Shown piece by piece: positions 1 to 5,855 of a DNA stretch of 6,698 nt. The notes beneath the pieces were generated by a model. That model did no database searches and was not told the DNA's origin. It saw only the letters and a list, made by a program, of their open reading frames with translations. A program made the position numbers and the translations under genes. Origin of the DNA: Actinomycetes bacterium. Lineage in GTDB: Bacteria > Actinomycetota > Actinomycetes > Actinomycetales > Dermatophilaceae. Numbering within the stretch: position 1 is the first letter of the stretch; each line of letters opens with the position of its first letter. The DNA is taken from NCBI GenBank assembly GCA_023389095.1, contig JAEWFB010000646.1:1-6698 (forward strand). The letters are read 5' to 3'.

Positions 1-359
1 CCGCGGGCCCGGCCATCGTGCGTCACCACGACGCGCACGCCGCCGAGCCCGCCGGCGACCTCCGGACGCTCACACGCCGGGCGGCAGACGGCGACGCCGG
101 GGCCACGGCGTCGATCGAGCTCGGCGCACGCGCCCTGGGCCGCGTCGTCGGGGGCGCGGCCAACCTCCTCGACCCGGATGCCGTCATCGTCGGGGGAGGG
201 GTGGTCGGAGCCGGGGCGAGGTGGTGGGCCGCCGTGGAGACCGCCCTGCGGGCCGAGCTGCTCCCACCGCTGCGCGACCTGCCGGTCCGGCGCGCGCTCC
301 TCGCCGCCGACGCCGCCCTCGTCGGCGCCGCCCGACTCGTCTGGGAGGACCTCCCGTGA
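1..359 (+). CDS. nanK: ROK-family sugar kinase, probable N-acetylmannosamine kinase (3' part only)
   Basis: The reading frame is open from base 3 and ends at TGA 357-359, giving 118 visible residues; the start lies left of the window. The glycine-rich stretch NLLDPDAVIVGGGVVGAG and the following Ala/Leu-rich helices, ending in a segment like AADAALVGAARL, are typical of the C-terminal half of ROK proteins (the family of bacterial glucokinases, ManNAc kinases and NagC/Xyl-type repressors). The ATP-binding N-terminus, the ExGH motif and the zinc-binding cysteines would be upstream, so kinase and regulator cannot be told apart from this fragment. The ManNAc kinase assignment (ManNAc + ATP to ManNAc-6-P) is inferred from context: the stop codon overlaps the start of nanE, whose substrate is the product of that reaction, and a sialidase follows. 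Family membership is well supported, substrate moderately so. Confidence 0.8.
   Translation, partial: AGPAIVRHHDAHAAEPAGDLRTLTRRAADGDAGATASIELGARALGRVVGGAANLLDPDAVIVGGGVVGAGARWWAAVETALRAELLPPLRDLPVRRALLAADAALVGAARLVWEDLP
344..348 (+). promoter_or_regulatory. Shine-Dalgarno site of nanE inside a short palindrome
   Basis: GGAGG at 344-348 lies 7 nt before the GTG at 356 and fixes this as the nanE start. The site sits in GGGAGG-A-CCTCCC (343-355), an almost perfect palindrome. In RNA, a 4-bp stem (343-346 with 352-355) could partly hide the site. Because it lies within the last codons of the upstream kinase, a translating ribosome would open it, which suggests translational coupling. The coupling is inference. 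Confidence 0.7.
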
Positions 360-1024
360 CCGTTCTCGACACCCTCCGCGGTCGGCTCGTCGTGTCGTGC
401 CAGGCCTACCCGGGAGAGCCGATGCGCCACACCGACACGATGCGCCGGGTCGCCGAGGCCTGCGTGGCCGGGGGAGCGGCCGGGCTGCGCCTCCAGGGGC
501 TCGACGACCTGCGCGCCGTGCACGGGCACGTCGACGTGCCGGTCATCGGCCTCTGGAAGGTCGGGCACGAGGGTGTCTTCATCACGCCGACGGTGCACCA
601 CGCCGTCGAGGTGGCGCGCACGGGCTGCTCCGTCGTCGCCGTCGACGGCACGCGCCGCCCGCGGCCCGACGGCTCGAGCCTCGCCGACACGGTCGCGGCC
701 GTGCACGCGGAAGGTGCCCTCGTCATGGCCGACTGCGCGACCCTCGAGGACGGCCTCGCCGCCGCCGAGGCGGGTGCCGACGTCGTCGGCACGACGCTCT
801 CCGGCTACACCCCGGACACCGTGGCCGGTGACGGGCCCGACCTGCGGCTCGTCGCGGTCCTCGCGGCGCGCCTCGCGGTCCCGGTCGTCGCCGAGGGCCG
901 GGTGCACACGCCGGAGCAGGCCCGCGCCGCCCTCGACGCCGGCGCCCACAGCGTCGTCGTCGGCACGGCGATCACCCACCCCACGACCATCACCTCGTGG
1001 TTCGCCCGGTCCCTCGTCGGCTGA
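356..1024 (+). CDS. nanE: N-acetylmannosamine-6-phosphate 2-epimerase
   Basis: This 222-residue cytoplasmic TIM-barrel enzyme interconverts ManNAc-6-P and GlcNAc-6-P, feeding sialic acid or ManNAc carbon into amino-sugar catabolism. The length is normal for the family (about 220-235). Visible family motifs are GLRLQG (43-48, Arg45), VPVIGLWK (61-68, Lys68, matching the catalytic lysine), VFITPT (74-79), DGTRRPRPDG (97-106), MADCAT (124-129, Asp126), VVGTTLSGYT (143-152), VVAEGRVHTPEQA (177-189, Glu180) and GTAITHPTTIT (203-213). From what I recall of the Clostridium perfringens enzyme, Lys, Asp126, Glu180 and a phosphate-binding Arg are key; here the last position reads His208 (AITHP rather than AITRP), which may be a normal subfamily variant. 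The GTG start at 356 overlaps the preceding stop (GTGA) and has a good Shine-Dalgarno site, so the two genes are almost certainly co-transcribed and coupled. Longer upstream starts in frame would overlap the kinase heavily and lack this site. Confidence 0.95.
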   Translation: MTVLDTLRGRLVVSCQAYPGEPMRHTDTMRRVAEACVAGGAAGLRLQGLDDLRAVHGHVDVPVIGLWKVGHEGVFITPTVHHAVEVARTGCSVVAVDGTRRPRPDGSSLADTVAAVHAEGALVMADCATLEDGLAAAEAGADVVGTTLSGYTPDTVAGDGPDLRLVAVLAARLAVPVVAEGRVHTPEQARAALDAGAHSVVVGTAITHPTTITSWFARSLVG

Positions 1025-1054
1025 ACCGTCTCTCCCGCAATCGAACCCACCCAT

Positions 1055-1073
1055 CCCGGCGACCGTCGCCGGG
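1055..1073 (+). other. GC-rich hairpin between nanE and nanH
   Basis: CCCGGCGAC (1055-1063) and GTCGCCGGG (1065-1073) are perfect inverted repeats of 9 bp around a single base. In RNA the realistic form is a 7-bp stem with a 5-nt loop. It occupies the centre of the 59-bp nanE-nanH gap. No T-run follows, so a classic intrinsic terminator is not shown. It could be a partial terminator, an RNA-processing or stability element, an operator, or a structure that hides the weak GGGTGA (1071-1076 region) ahead of the ATG at 1084. The structure is seen directly; the function is inference. Confidence 0.5.
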
Positions 1074-1083
1074 TGATCCCGTC

Positions 1084-4000
1084 ATGTCCGGAGGTACCGT
1101 GCACCACGCTCGACGACGCGCGTCCACGCCCGCGCAGACTCCATCGCCCATCTCGTCCCCGAGGCCCCCGGGCCGTCGGCGCGCCGCCGTGGCGGGGCTC
1201 GCCGCCCTCCTCGTCGTGGGGCTCACGGTCGTCGCCCCCGGTGCCGGCGCCGCATCCGCGCAACCGGTCGCAGCCCCCGCGGGCCCGACCGACCCGCCCG
1301 GCACGTTCGCCGAGCAGAACCTCGCCGCCGACCGCACCGCGGCGGGATGGTTCTACCGCATCCCGGCCCTCGCCCACCTCGGCGGCGGTGTCGTGCTCGC
1401 CGCGTGGGACGCCCGCCCCGGCAGCTCGGCCGACGCGCCGAACCCCAACTCGATCGTCCAGCGACGCAGCACCGACAACGGCCGAACGTGGGGGCCGATG
1501 ACGACGATCGCCGCCGGCCACGTCGCCGACGCGTCGGGGCCGAAGTACGGCTACAGCGACCCGAGCTACGTCGTCGACGCGCAGGCGGGGAAGGTCTTCG
1601 CCTTCTTCGTCTTCTCCAAGGACCAGGGCTTCGGCGGGAGCCACTACGGCAACGACGACGCCGACCGCAACGTCATCAGCGCCGCCGTGGTCGAGTCGGG
1701 CGACGGCGGGCTGAGCTGGTCCACGCCGCGGCTCATCACCGCGGTGGTCAAGCCGGGGGCGAGCTCCACGAACCCGCAGCCCGGCGACGTCCGCTCGATG
1801 TTCGCCTCGTCCGGCGAGGGCATCCAGCTGCGCCACGGGGCCCACGCCGGCCGCCTCGTGCAGCAGTACTCCGGCTACGTGCGCCAGGCCGACGGTTCCG
1901 AGGCCTTCCAGGCCTGGAGCGTCTACTCCGACGACCACGGCGCCACGTGGGTCAAGGGCGCCCCGGTCGGCACTGGGATGGACGAGAACAAGGTCGTCGA
2001 GCTGTCCGACGGGCGGGTCATGCTCAACAGCCGCGACAGCGCGGGATCGAAGTTCCGCAAGGTCGCGATCTCCACGGACGGCGGAGCCACCTACGGCCCG
2101 GTCACCCTAGACCGCCAGCTCATCGACCCGACGAACAACGGTTCGATCACCCGGCTGTTCCCCGACGCCGACACGGGCACCGCAGACGCGCGCACGCTGC
2201 TCTTCACCAACTCGGCGAGCCAGTCCGACCGCGTCGACGTCACGGCCCGGGTGTCGTGCGACGACGGCGTCACCTGGCCCGGACGGAGGCTCGTGCGCAG
2301 CGGCTTCTCCGCCTACTCGACGGCAACCCGTCTGGCCGACGGCCAGATCGGCGTGTTCTACGAGGCCGGCTACACCAATGACCTGGAGCTCGCCCGGTTC
2401 GACGACGCGTGGCTCGGCTACGTCTGCGCACCCCTCACGGCCGCCGACCGCACGGTCCGGGCCGGGTCGACGACGTCCGTGCCCGTCACCGTGGCGAACC
2501 AGGAGGCGACAACGCTCTCCGGAGGGTCGGTCAGCATGGCGGCACCGACCGGTTGGAGCGCCGGCACGGTCGCCGTCCCCGACGTCGCGCCCGGCGCGTC
2601 GGTCACCGTCGACGTGCCGCTCACGGTCCCCTCGACCGCCACCGCGGCACAGCGCATCGACACCGTCTTCACGCTCGGGGACGGGCGCACGTCGCACCGC
2701 GACGTCGTCGTCACCCCGCAGGGCGCGGCCCAGGTCGGCCTGACCGTCAGCGGTGCCGCCCCGACGCGTGACGTGGTCGCGAACCCGTACGCGGCCGGCG
2801 AGCGTCTCGGCTACACGCTGACGGTCACCTCGACCGGCAACGTCACCGCGGCGTCCGTGCCGAGGACGAGCAATCTCGAGTCGGGCTTCGCACCGCCCGC
2901 GACCCCGAACTGCCGCTACCTGACGCTCGCCGCCGGACAGCGGTACACGTGCACCCCCTCGCACACCCTGGACGCGGCGGACGTCGGTCGGGGCTGGTTC
3001 ACCCCGACCGCGTCGTTCACCGTCACGGCCGCGAGCGACCCGAGCGTCACCAAGGACGTGTCCTTCACGGGCTCGCCGGTCTTCCTCCGCGACCCGGCGA
3101 CCGTCCCGCTGTCGGCGTCGGTCACGGGCGAGAGGGACGACGGTGCAAGGGATCTCGCGACCCAGCCGTACGCCGCGGGCGACGAGGTGACGTACCGCTT
3201 CGCCGTCGCCAACACCTCCCCGTTCGTCGAGACGGTAGCCCCGACGACGGGTGCGTTCGCCCCGCTCGTGCCCCCGGGGCCCGGGAACTGCCGCTGGACC
3301 AACCTCGCGGCCGGCGCGTCGTACACGTGCTCGACCCCGCGGCACGCCGTCACCCAGGACGAGGCCGATGCCGGCTTCTTCCGGGCGACCTCGACCTGGA
3401 CGGCGACCGCGTCCGGCAAGGCCACGGTCGGCTACGACGTCGACGGGGGCGAGGTCGACGTGCGGGTCCGCCGGCCGGCCCTCGCCGGGACGGTGACGCC
3501 CACGTGGGTCGACGTGGACGGCGACGGGTACGCCGGGGCCGGGGACCGGATCGAGGTGGTGCGCACGGTCGGCAACGCCGGCAACGTCAGCCTCACCGAC
3601 GTCCGGGCGGACGGCGCCGCGCTCGTCGGCTCGACCCTCGGCCTCGGCGCTTCGAGCAGCGCGACCCAGACCGTGACGCTCACCGCCGCGGACGTCGCGG
3701 CCGGGACGGTGACCGTGGCGGGCTTCACCGCCTCGGCGCGCAACGGCGAGAAGGTCGTCACGACGCAGGTGCCGGCGCAGACGCTGCGACTGACCGTCCA
3801 GCCACCGCGCCCGACGCGTGAGCCGTCCTTCGCGCGTGAGAAGTTCGCCGGACAGGCGTCCGGGGTGGACCTCGAGCTCGAGCCTGCCTACGCGCCGGGC
3901 GGGCGCCTGACCGTGCACGGGCTCGAGTACGGCCACTGGTACTACCTGCACCTCGACCGTTCGGGGACGCGGCTCGGCTGGGTGTTCCCGACGCAGGCCG

Positions 4001-4125
4001 GAACCGCGGACCTCATCGTCCCGACCACGGCCTACGGCGAGGACACCCTGGTCGTCACCGACGAGTCGGACACCGTCGTCGGTTTCGGCGGGACGCGCAT
4101 CGTGCCGCCGCAGGCGGTGCGCTGA
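1084..4125 (+). CDS. nanH: Secreted multidomain sialidase (exo-alpha-sialidase, GH33)
   Basis: This 1013-residue exoenzyme cleaves terminal sialic acids from glycoconjugates outside the cell. Residues 1-33 form a basic leader, 34-59 a hydrophobic signal segment, with probable cleavage after ASA59. The catalytic beta-propeller (about 85-446) shows YRIP (91-94, Arg92), acid/base Asp117 six residues after the DAR motif, five Asp-boxes (129-137, 205-213, 282-289, 330-338, 391-398), Glu301 in DENKVVEL, Arg317, Arg383, nucleophile Tyr411 (SAYSTATRL) and Glu427 (VFYEAG). The spacings Glu301-Arg317-Arg383-Tyr411-Glu427 equal those I recall for Micromonospora viridifaciens NedA, so the site looks complete. 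Next come a NEW3-type beta-sandwich (about 449-545), two related beta modules (550-670, 673-798), a third (800-906) with an EF-hand-like loop at 810-821, and a C-terminal Ig-like module (907-1013). No LPXTG or membrane anchor is present, so it is probably released. ATG 1084 is chosen; GTG 1099 with GGAGG 4 nt upstream is a real alternative (1008 residues). Confidence 0.95.
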   Translation: MSGGTVHHARRRASTPAQTPSPISSPRPPGRRRAAVAGLAALLVVGLTVVAPGAGAASAQPVAAPAGPTDPPGTFAEQNLAADRTAAGWFYRIPALAHLGGGVVLAAWDARPGSSADAPNPNSIVQRRSTDNGRTWGPMTTIAAGHVADASGPKYGYSDPSYVVDAQAGKVFAFFVFSKDQGFGGSHYGNDDADRNVISAAVVESGDGGLSWSTPRLITAVVKPGASSTNPQPGDVRSMFASSGEGIQLRHGAHAGRLVQQYSGYVRQADGSEAFQAWSVYSDDHGATWVKGAPVGTGMDENKVVELSDGRVMLNSRDSAGSKFRKVAISTDGGATYGPVTLDRQLIDPTNNGSITRLFPDADTGTADARTLLFTNSASQSDRVDVTARVSCDDGVTWPGRRLVRSGFSAYSTATRLADGQIGVFYEAGYTNDLELARFDDAWLGYVCAPLTAADRTVRAGSTTSVPVTVANQEATTLSGGSVSMAAPTGWSAGTVAVPDVAPGASVTVDVPLTVPSTATAAQRIDTVFTLGDGRTSHRDVVVTPQGAAQVGLTVSGAAPTRDVVANPYAAGERLGYTLTVTSTGNVTAASVPRTSNLESGFAPPATPNCRYLTLAAGQRYTCTPSHTLDAADVGRGWFTPTASFTVTAASDPSVTKDVSFTGSPVFLRDPATVPLSASVTGERDDGARDLATQPYAAGDEVTYRFAVANTSPFVETVAPTTGAFAPLVPPGPGNCRWTNLAAGASYTCSTPRHAVTQDEADAGFFRATSTWTATASGKATVGYDVDGGEVDVRVRRPALAGTVTPTWVDVDGDGYAGAGDRIEVVRTVGNAGNVSLTDVRADGAALVGSTLGLGASSSATQTVTLTAADVAAGTVTVAGFTASARNGEKVVTTQVPAQTLRLTVQPPRPTREPSFAREKFAGQASGVDLELEPAYAPGGRLTVHGLEYGHWYYLHLDRSGTRLGWVFPTQAGTADLIVPTTAYGEDTLVVTDESDTVVGFGGTRIVPPQAVR
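1090..1094 (+). promoter_or_regulatory. Possible Shine-Dalgarno site supporting an alternative nanH start at 1099
   Basis: GGAGG at 1090-1094 precedes an in-frame GTG at 1099 by 4 nt. The ATG at 1084 has only a weaker GGGTGA-like site partly buried in the 1055-1073 hairpin. The choice changes only five residues of the leader, and both starts keep the signal peptide. Confidence 0.4.
2428..2724 (+). other. NEW3-like beta-sandwich domain of the sialidase
   Basis: Approximate span of protein residues 449-547. Features are an initial APLTAADRTVRAG, a central SVPVTVANQ, GWSAGTVAVPDVAPGASVTV, and a closing HRDVVVTP. This pattern (Gly-Thr-containing strands, 'APTGW', 'PGASVTVDVPLTVP') is that of NPCBM-associated NEW3 domains, which link catalytic and carbohydrate-binding modules in actinobacterial glycosidases, including NedA-type sialidases as I recall. 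Cys448 just before it could pair with Cys392 in the fifth Asp-box; this pairing is inference. Confidence 0.65.
2731..3477 (+). repeat. Tandem pair of diverged extracellular beta modules in the sialidase
   Basis: Protein residues about 550-670 and 673-798 align with each other. Both contain a PYAAG segment followed by a G/E-x-x-x-Y strand, then NCR, a LAAG turn and YTC, then a D-A-x-x-G-x-F/W block and an alternating T/A strand. In each copy the two cysteines are exactly 13 residues apart (610/623 and 736/749), suggesting one disulfide per module. The general architecture resembles DUF11/DUF7507-type surface repeats of actinobacteria. They probably act as spacer or binding modules that hold the catalytic head away from the cell or on a substrate; that role is inference. 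Confidence 0.6.
3511..3546 (+). other. EF-hand-like calcium-binding loop in the third beta module of the sialidase
   Basis: The twelve codons read DVDGDGYAGAGD (residues 810-821), matching the D-x-D-x-D-G-x5-D consensus of a calcium-coordinating loop. It sits at the start of the third module (800-906), which lacks the cysteine pair of the two preceding modules. Similar D-x-N/D-G-D/N-G loops are common near the start of bacterial surface repeats of the DUF11 type. Calcium binding is inferred from the pattern only. Confidence 0.5.
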
Positions 4126-4144
4126 CCCGCGCCCCGGTCGCACA

Positions 4145-4178
4145 CCCGGCCCGACGCCGACACCGGCGTCGGGCCGGG
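4145..4178 (+). terminator. Perfect 15-bp hairpin after nanH, probable terminator
   Basis: The arms 4145-4159 and 4164-4178 are perfect reverse complements (CCCGGCCCGACGCCG and its partner) around the loop ACAC. It begins 20 bp after the nanH stop codon. There is no T-run after it, as is common for strong GC hairpin terminators in high-GC actinobacteria. It separates the nan block from the lysE-family gene and lies in the expected place for the end of the sialic acid transcript. Confidence 0.8.
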
Positions 4179-4229
4179 CGCGACGCGTCCGCGCTTCGGG
4201 AAAGAGGAGCGTCGTGTCAGGAGTGATGC

Positions 4230-4242
4230 CACACTTTGCTCA
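4230..4242 (+). promoter_or_regulatory. Weak candidate -10 element; possible leaderless start of the exporter gene
   Basis: There is no Shine-Dalgarno site at a usable distance from ATG 4242; the nearest AGGAG (4219-4223) is 18 nt away. CACACT at 4230-4235 matches only the two most conserved positions of the actinobacterial -10 consensus TAnnnT (A at 2, T at 6), but lies exactly where a -10 would be if transcription began at the A of ATG. Leaderless mRNAs are common in actinobacteria. No convincing -35 is seen. Confidence 0.25.
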
Positions 4243-4877
4243 TGACATGGCAGAGCGTCTGGGCGTTCACCCTCTTCGCCGTCGTCGTCACGCTCGTGCC
4301 TGGGCCTGACTTCGCCGTCGTGCTGCGCGGCGCCCTCGTCGGCGGTCGGCGCCGCGGACTCTGGACCGCGGCCGGCGTCACCACCTCGAACGCCGTCCAG
4401 GGCGTCGCGGTGGCCCTCGGCGTGGGCGCGCTCGTCGTGGCCAGCCGGCCCGTGTTCACGACGGTCAAGTGGGTCGGCGTCGCCTACCTGCTGTTCCTCG
4501 CGGTGCAGGCCCTGCGCGCCGCGGTCGCCGGTCGCTACGCAGTGGCCGACCCCGACGCGCCACGCCCCAGCGGCGCGCGCCAGGCCTGGCTCGGCTGGCG
4601 CCAGGGCTTCACGTCGAACATCACCAACCCCAAGGTGCTCGCCTTCTACCTCGCCGTCCTGCCGCAGTTCCTGCCTGCGGGCGGCTCGGCGATGCAGGCC
4701 GTCCCGCTCGCACTCGTCCACGCCGTGGTCTCGGCCGGGTACCTCGCGCTCGTCACGGTCGGGGCCCATCGCGCCCGACGCCTCCTGCAGCGCCGCCGGG
4801 TCCGCCGCGCGGTCGACGCGCTCACCGGCACCGCGATGCTCGGCTTCGGCATCCGCCTCGCCACCGAGCACGTCTGA
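4242..4877 (+). CDS. LysE/RhtB-family amino-acid exporter
   Basis: This 211-residue integral membrane protein belongs to the LysE/RhtB translocator family, which exports amino acids such as lysine, homoserine, threonine or leucine by proton exchange. The length is typical. Diagnostic pieces are LVPGPDFAVVLR (18-29) at the end of the first membrane helix, a basic loop GGRRRGL (35-41) followed by a Gly/Ala-rich helix, KWVGVAYLLFLAVQALR (76-92), the hallmark GFTSNITNPKVLAFYLAVLP (122-141), and two further hydrophobic segments (about 152-175 and 193-206) flanking a basic stretch with many Arg (178-189). I count five to six membrane segments. ATG 4242 is chosen; a TTG two codons earlier is less likely. 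It lies behind the nanH terminator and converges with the dedA gene, so it is probably transcribed alone; no adjacent regulator is visible. The substrate cannot be read from the sequence. Confidence 0.92.
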   Translation: MTWQSVWAFTLFAVVVTLVPGPDFAVVLRGALVGGRRRGLWTAAGVTTSNAVQGVAVALGVGALVVASRPVFTTVKWVGVAYLLFLAVQALRAAVAGRYAVADPDAPRPSGARQAWLGWRQGFTSNITNPKVLAFYLAVLPQFLPAGGSAMQAVPLALVHAVVSAGYLALVTVGAHRARRLLQRRRVRRAVDALTGTAMLGFGIRLATEHV

Positions 4878-4935
4878 CCGAGCCCGCAGCTTCGCCCCAC
4901 CCGGCCCTCGCTCCATTCCCAGGGTCGAGAGAGCG

Positions 4936-4982
4936 ATCCGTCCGGTCGCCGGTCGGAGCAACGGGCTGTCGCCCGGACGGAT
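4936..4982. terminator. 10-bp inverted repeat between convergent genes, possible bidirectional terminator
   Basis: ATCCGTCCGG (4936-4945) and CCGGACGGAT (4973-4982) are perfect inverted repeats with a 27-nt loop. They lie in the 130-bp gap between the ends of the exporter and the DedA gene, where a terminator serving both strands is expected. The long loop and lack of T-runs make this only suggestive. The rest of the gap (4878-5007) shows nothing else I can support. Confidence 0.4.
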
Positions 4983-5007
4983 GGCTGCCTGGATCGGGTG
5001 GGACGCG

Positions 5008-5685
5008 TCAGGTGCGCTCGGCGTCGTGGACGGCGGCGGCCACGTCCTCGTGCGGCTCGGAACCCGAGGACCGCTCCGCCCGGTGGCGGCGCACCTGCCA
5101 CACGACGACGGCCACGACGACGAGGGCCACGACGACGATCGCCGCACCGCGTCCGACGTAGGCCTCCACCTTGGCGTACGACTGCCCGGCCACGTAGCCG
5201 ATCGTCACCACGGTGGTGCCCCACGCGATGCCGCCGGCGGCGTTCCACCGCAGGAACGTCGGGTAGTGCATCCGTGACATCCCGGCGAGCGCCGGCATCA
5301 CGGCCCGCAGGAAGGCCGTCCAGCGCCCGAGGAACACGGCGATGCCGCCGCGCCGGCCGAGGAAGTCCTGCGCCTGGCCGATGCGGTCGCGGTGCCGGTC
5401 GAAGGCCCGCAGCTTCAGCACGCGTCCGCCGAGGTGGCGGCCGACCTCGAAGCCGACGCTGTCGCCGAGGATCGCCGCGACGACGACGACGACGAGCACG
5501 GCCGCGTAGGGCACGTGCCCGAGGGAGGCGGCCACGCCGCCGAGGACGGCGACCGTCTCGCCCGGGATGACGAAGCCGACGAAGAGGGCGTCCTCCGCGA
5601 ACACGACGAGCCCGACGACGAGCAGCACGAGCCAGGTCGGGGCCTGCAGGATCTGCTGCATGGCCGTGTCGAAGAACTGGGTCAC
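5008..5685 (-). CDS. DedA-family (SNARE-associated/VTT-domain) membrane protein
   Basis: This 225-residue inner-membrane protein belongs to the DedA family; members are implicated in membrane homeostasis and some flip undecaprenyl phosphate or phosphatidylethanolamine. Visible family features are acidic Glu31-Asp32 in FAEDALF, PGE at 41-43 after the first hydrophobic segment (16-36), LGDSVGFEVGRHLG (73-86), then LGRWTAFLRAVMPALAGMSRM (119-139) with the conserved Gly-Arg, Arg127, Pro131 and Gly135, and RWNAAGGIAWG (146-156), matching the N-x-x-G-x-x-x-W pattern. Final membrane segments lie at about 150-167 and 178-196, followed by a 29-residue polar tail rich in Arg, Glu and His. The GTG at 5685 is chosen because GAGGAG lies 7 nt upstream; the frame stays open for 75 more codons but that part is not DedA-like and crosses an inverted repeat. 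The exact transported lipid is unknown. Confidence 0.93.
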   Translation of the reverse strand: MTQFFDTAMQQILQAPTWLVLLVVGLVVFAEDALFVGFVIPGETVAVLGGVAASLGHVPYAAVLVVVVVAAILGDSVGFEVGRHLGGRVLKLRAFDRHRDRIGQAQDFLGRRGGIAVFLGRWTAFLRAVMPALAGMSRMHYPTFLRWNAAGGIAWGTTVVTIGYVAGQSYAKVEAYVGRGAAIVVVALVVVAVVVWQVRRHRAERSSGSEPHEDVAAAVHDAERT

Positions 5686-5692
5686 GGTTCGG

Positions 5693-5698
5693 CTCCTC
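5693..5698 (-). promoter_or_regulatory. Shine-Dalgarno site of the DedA gene
   Basis: Read on the - strand, GAGGAG is followed by 7 nt and then the GTG at 5685-5683. It is the strongest ribosome-binding site near this end of the frame and decides the start. Confidence 0.75.
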
Positions 5699-5855
5699 GT
5701 CCGCTCGTGGTCCGCCGGCGATCGGTGCCCCGGGTCTCGAGGTGTGGCGTCAGCCCAGTCTCGGAAAGGAGTCTGGACGTCCGCTGGGAGACGGTGGCAG
5801 GCCGTCGCGCTCCCGTACCCGGTTCCGACACCGCGGTCACGGTCCGCCCTGTCCG

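Noticed and set aside
1171..1200. Twin-arginine export signal in the sialidase leader (GRRRAAVAG)
   Set aside because: Arginines are present but the rest of the S-R-R-x-F-L-K motif is missing; a general secretory signal with a long basic leader is simpler.
1347..2381. Alternative + strand frame inside the sialidase
   Set aside because: Almost entirely Arg/Pro/Gly low-complexity sequence, a typical frame-shifted shadow of a high-GC gene.
4060..4125. Cell-wall sorting signal at the sialidase C-terminus
   Set aside because: No LPXTG-like motif, hydrophobic segment or basic tail; the chain ends in a beta strand followed by PPQAVR.
2107..4143. Long - strand open frame (678 codons) opposite the sialidase gene, and similar frames opposite nanE (23-1054, 805-1938)
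   Set aside because: They are Arg/Gly/Asp-rich translations of GC-biased codons read antisense, with no recognisable domain, and they overlap genes with complete catalytic motifs.
5775..5782. GGACGTCC palindrome as an operator
   Set aside because: Eight-base palindromes are expected by chance in DNA of this composition, and no promoter could be placed beside it.
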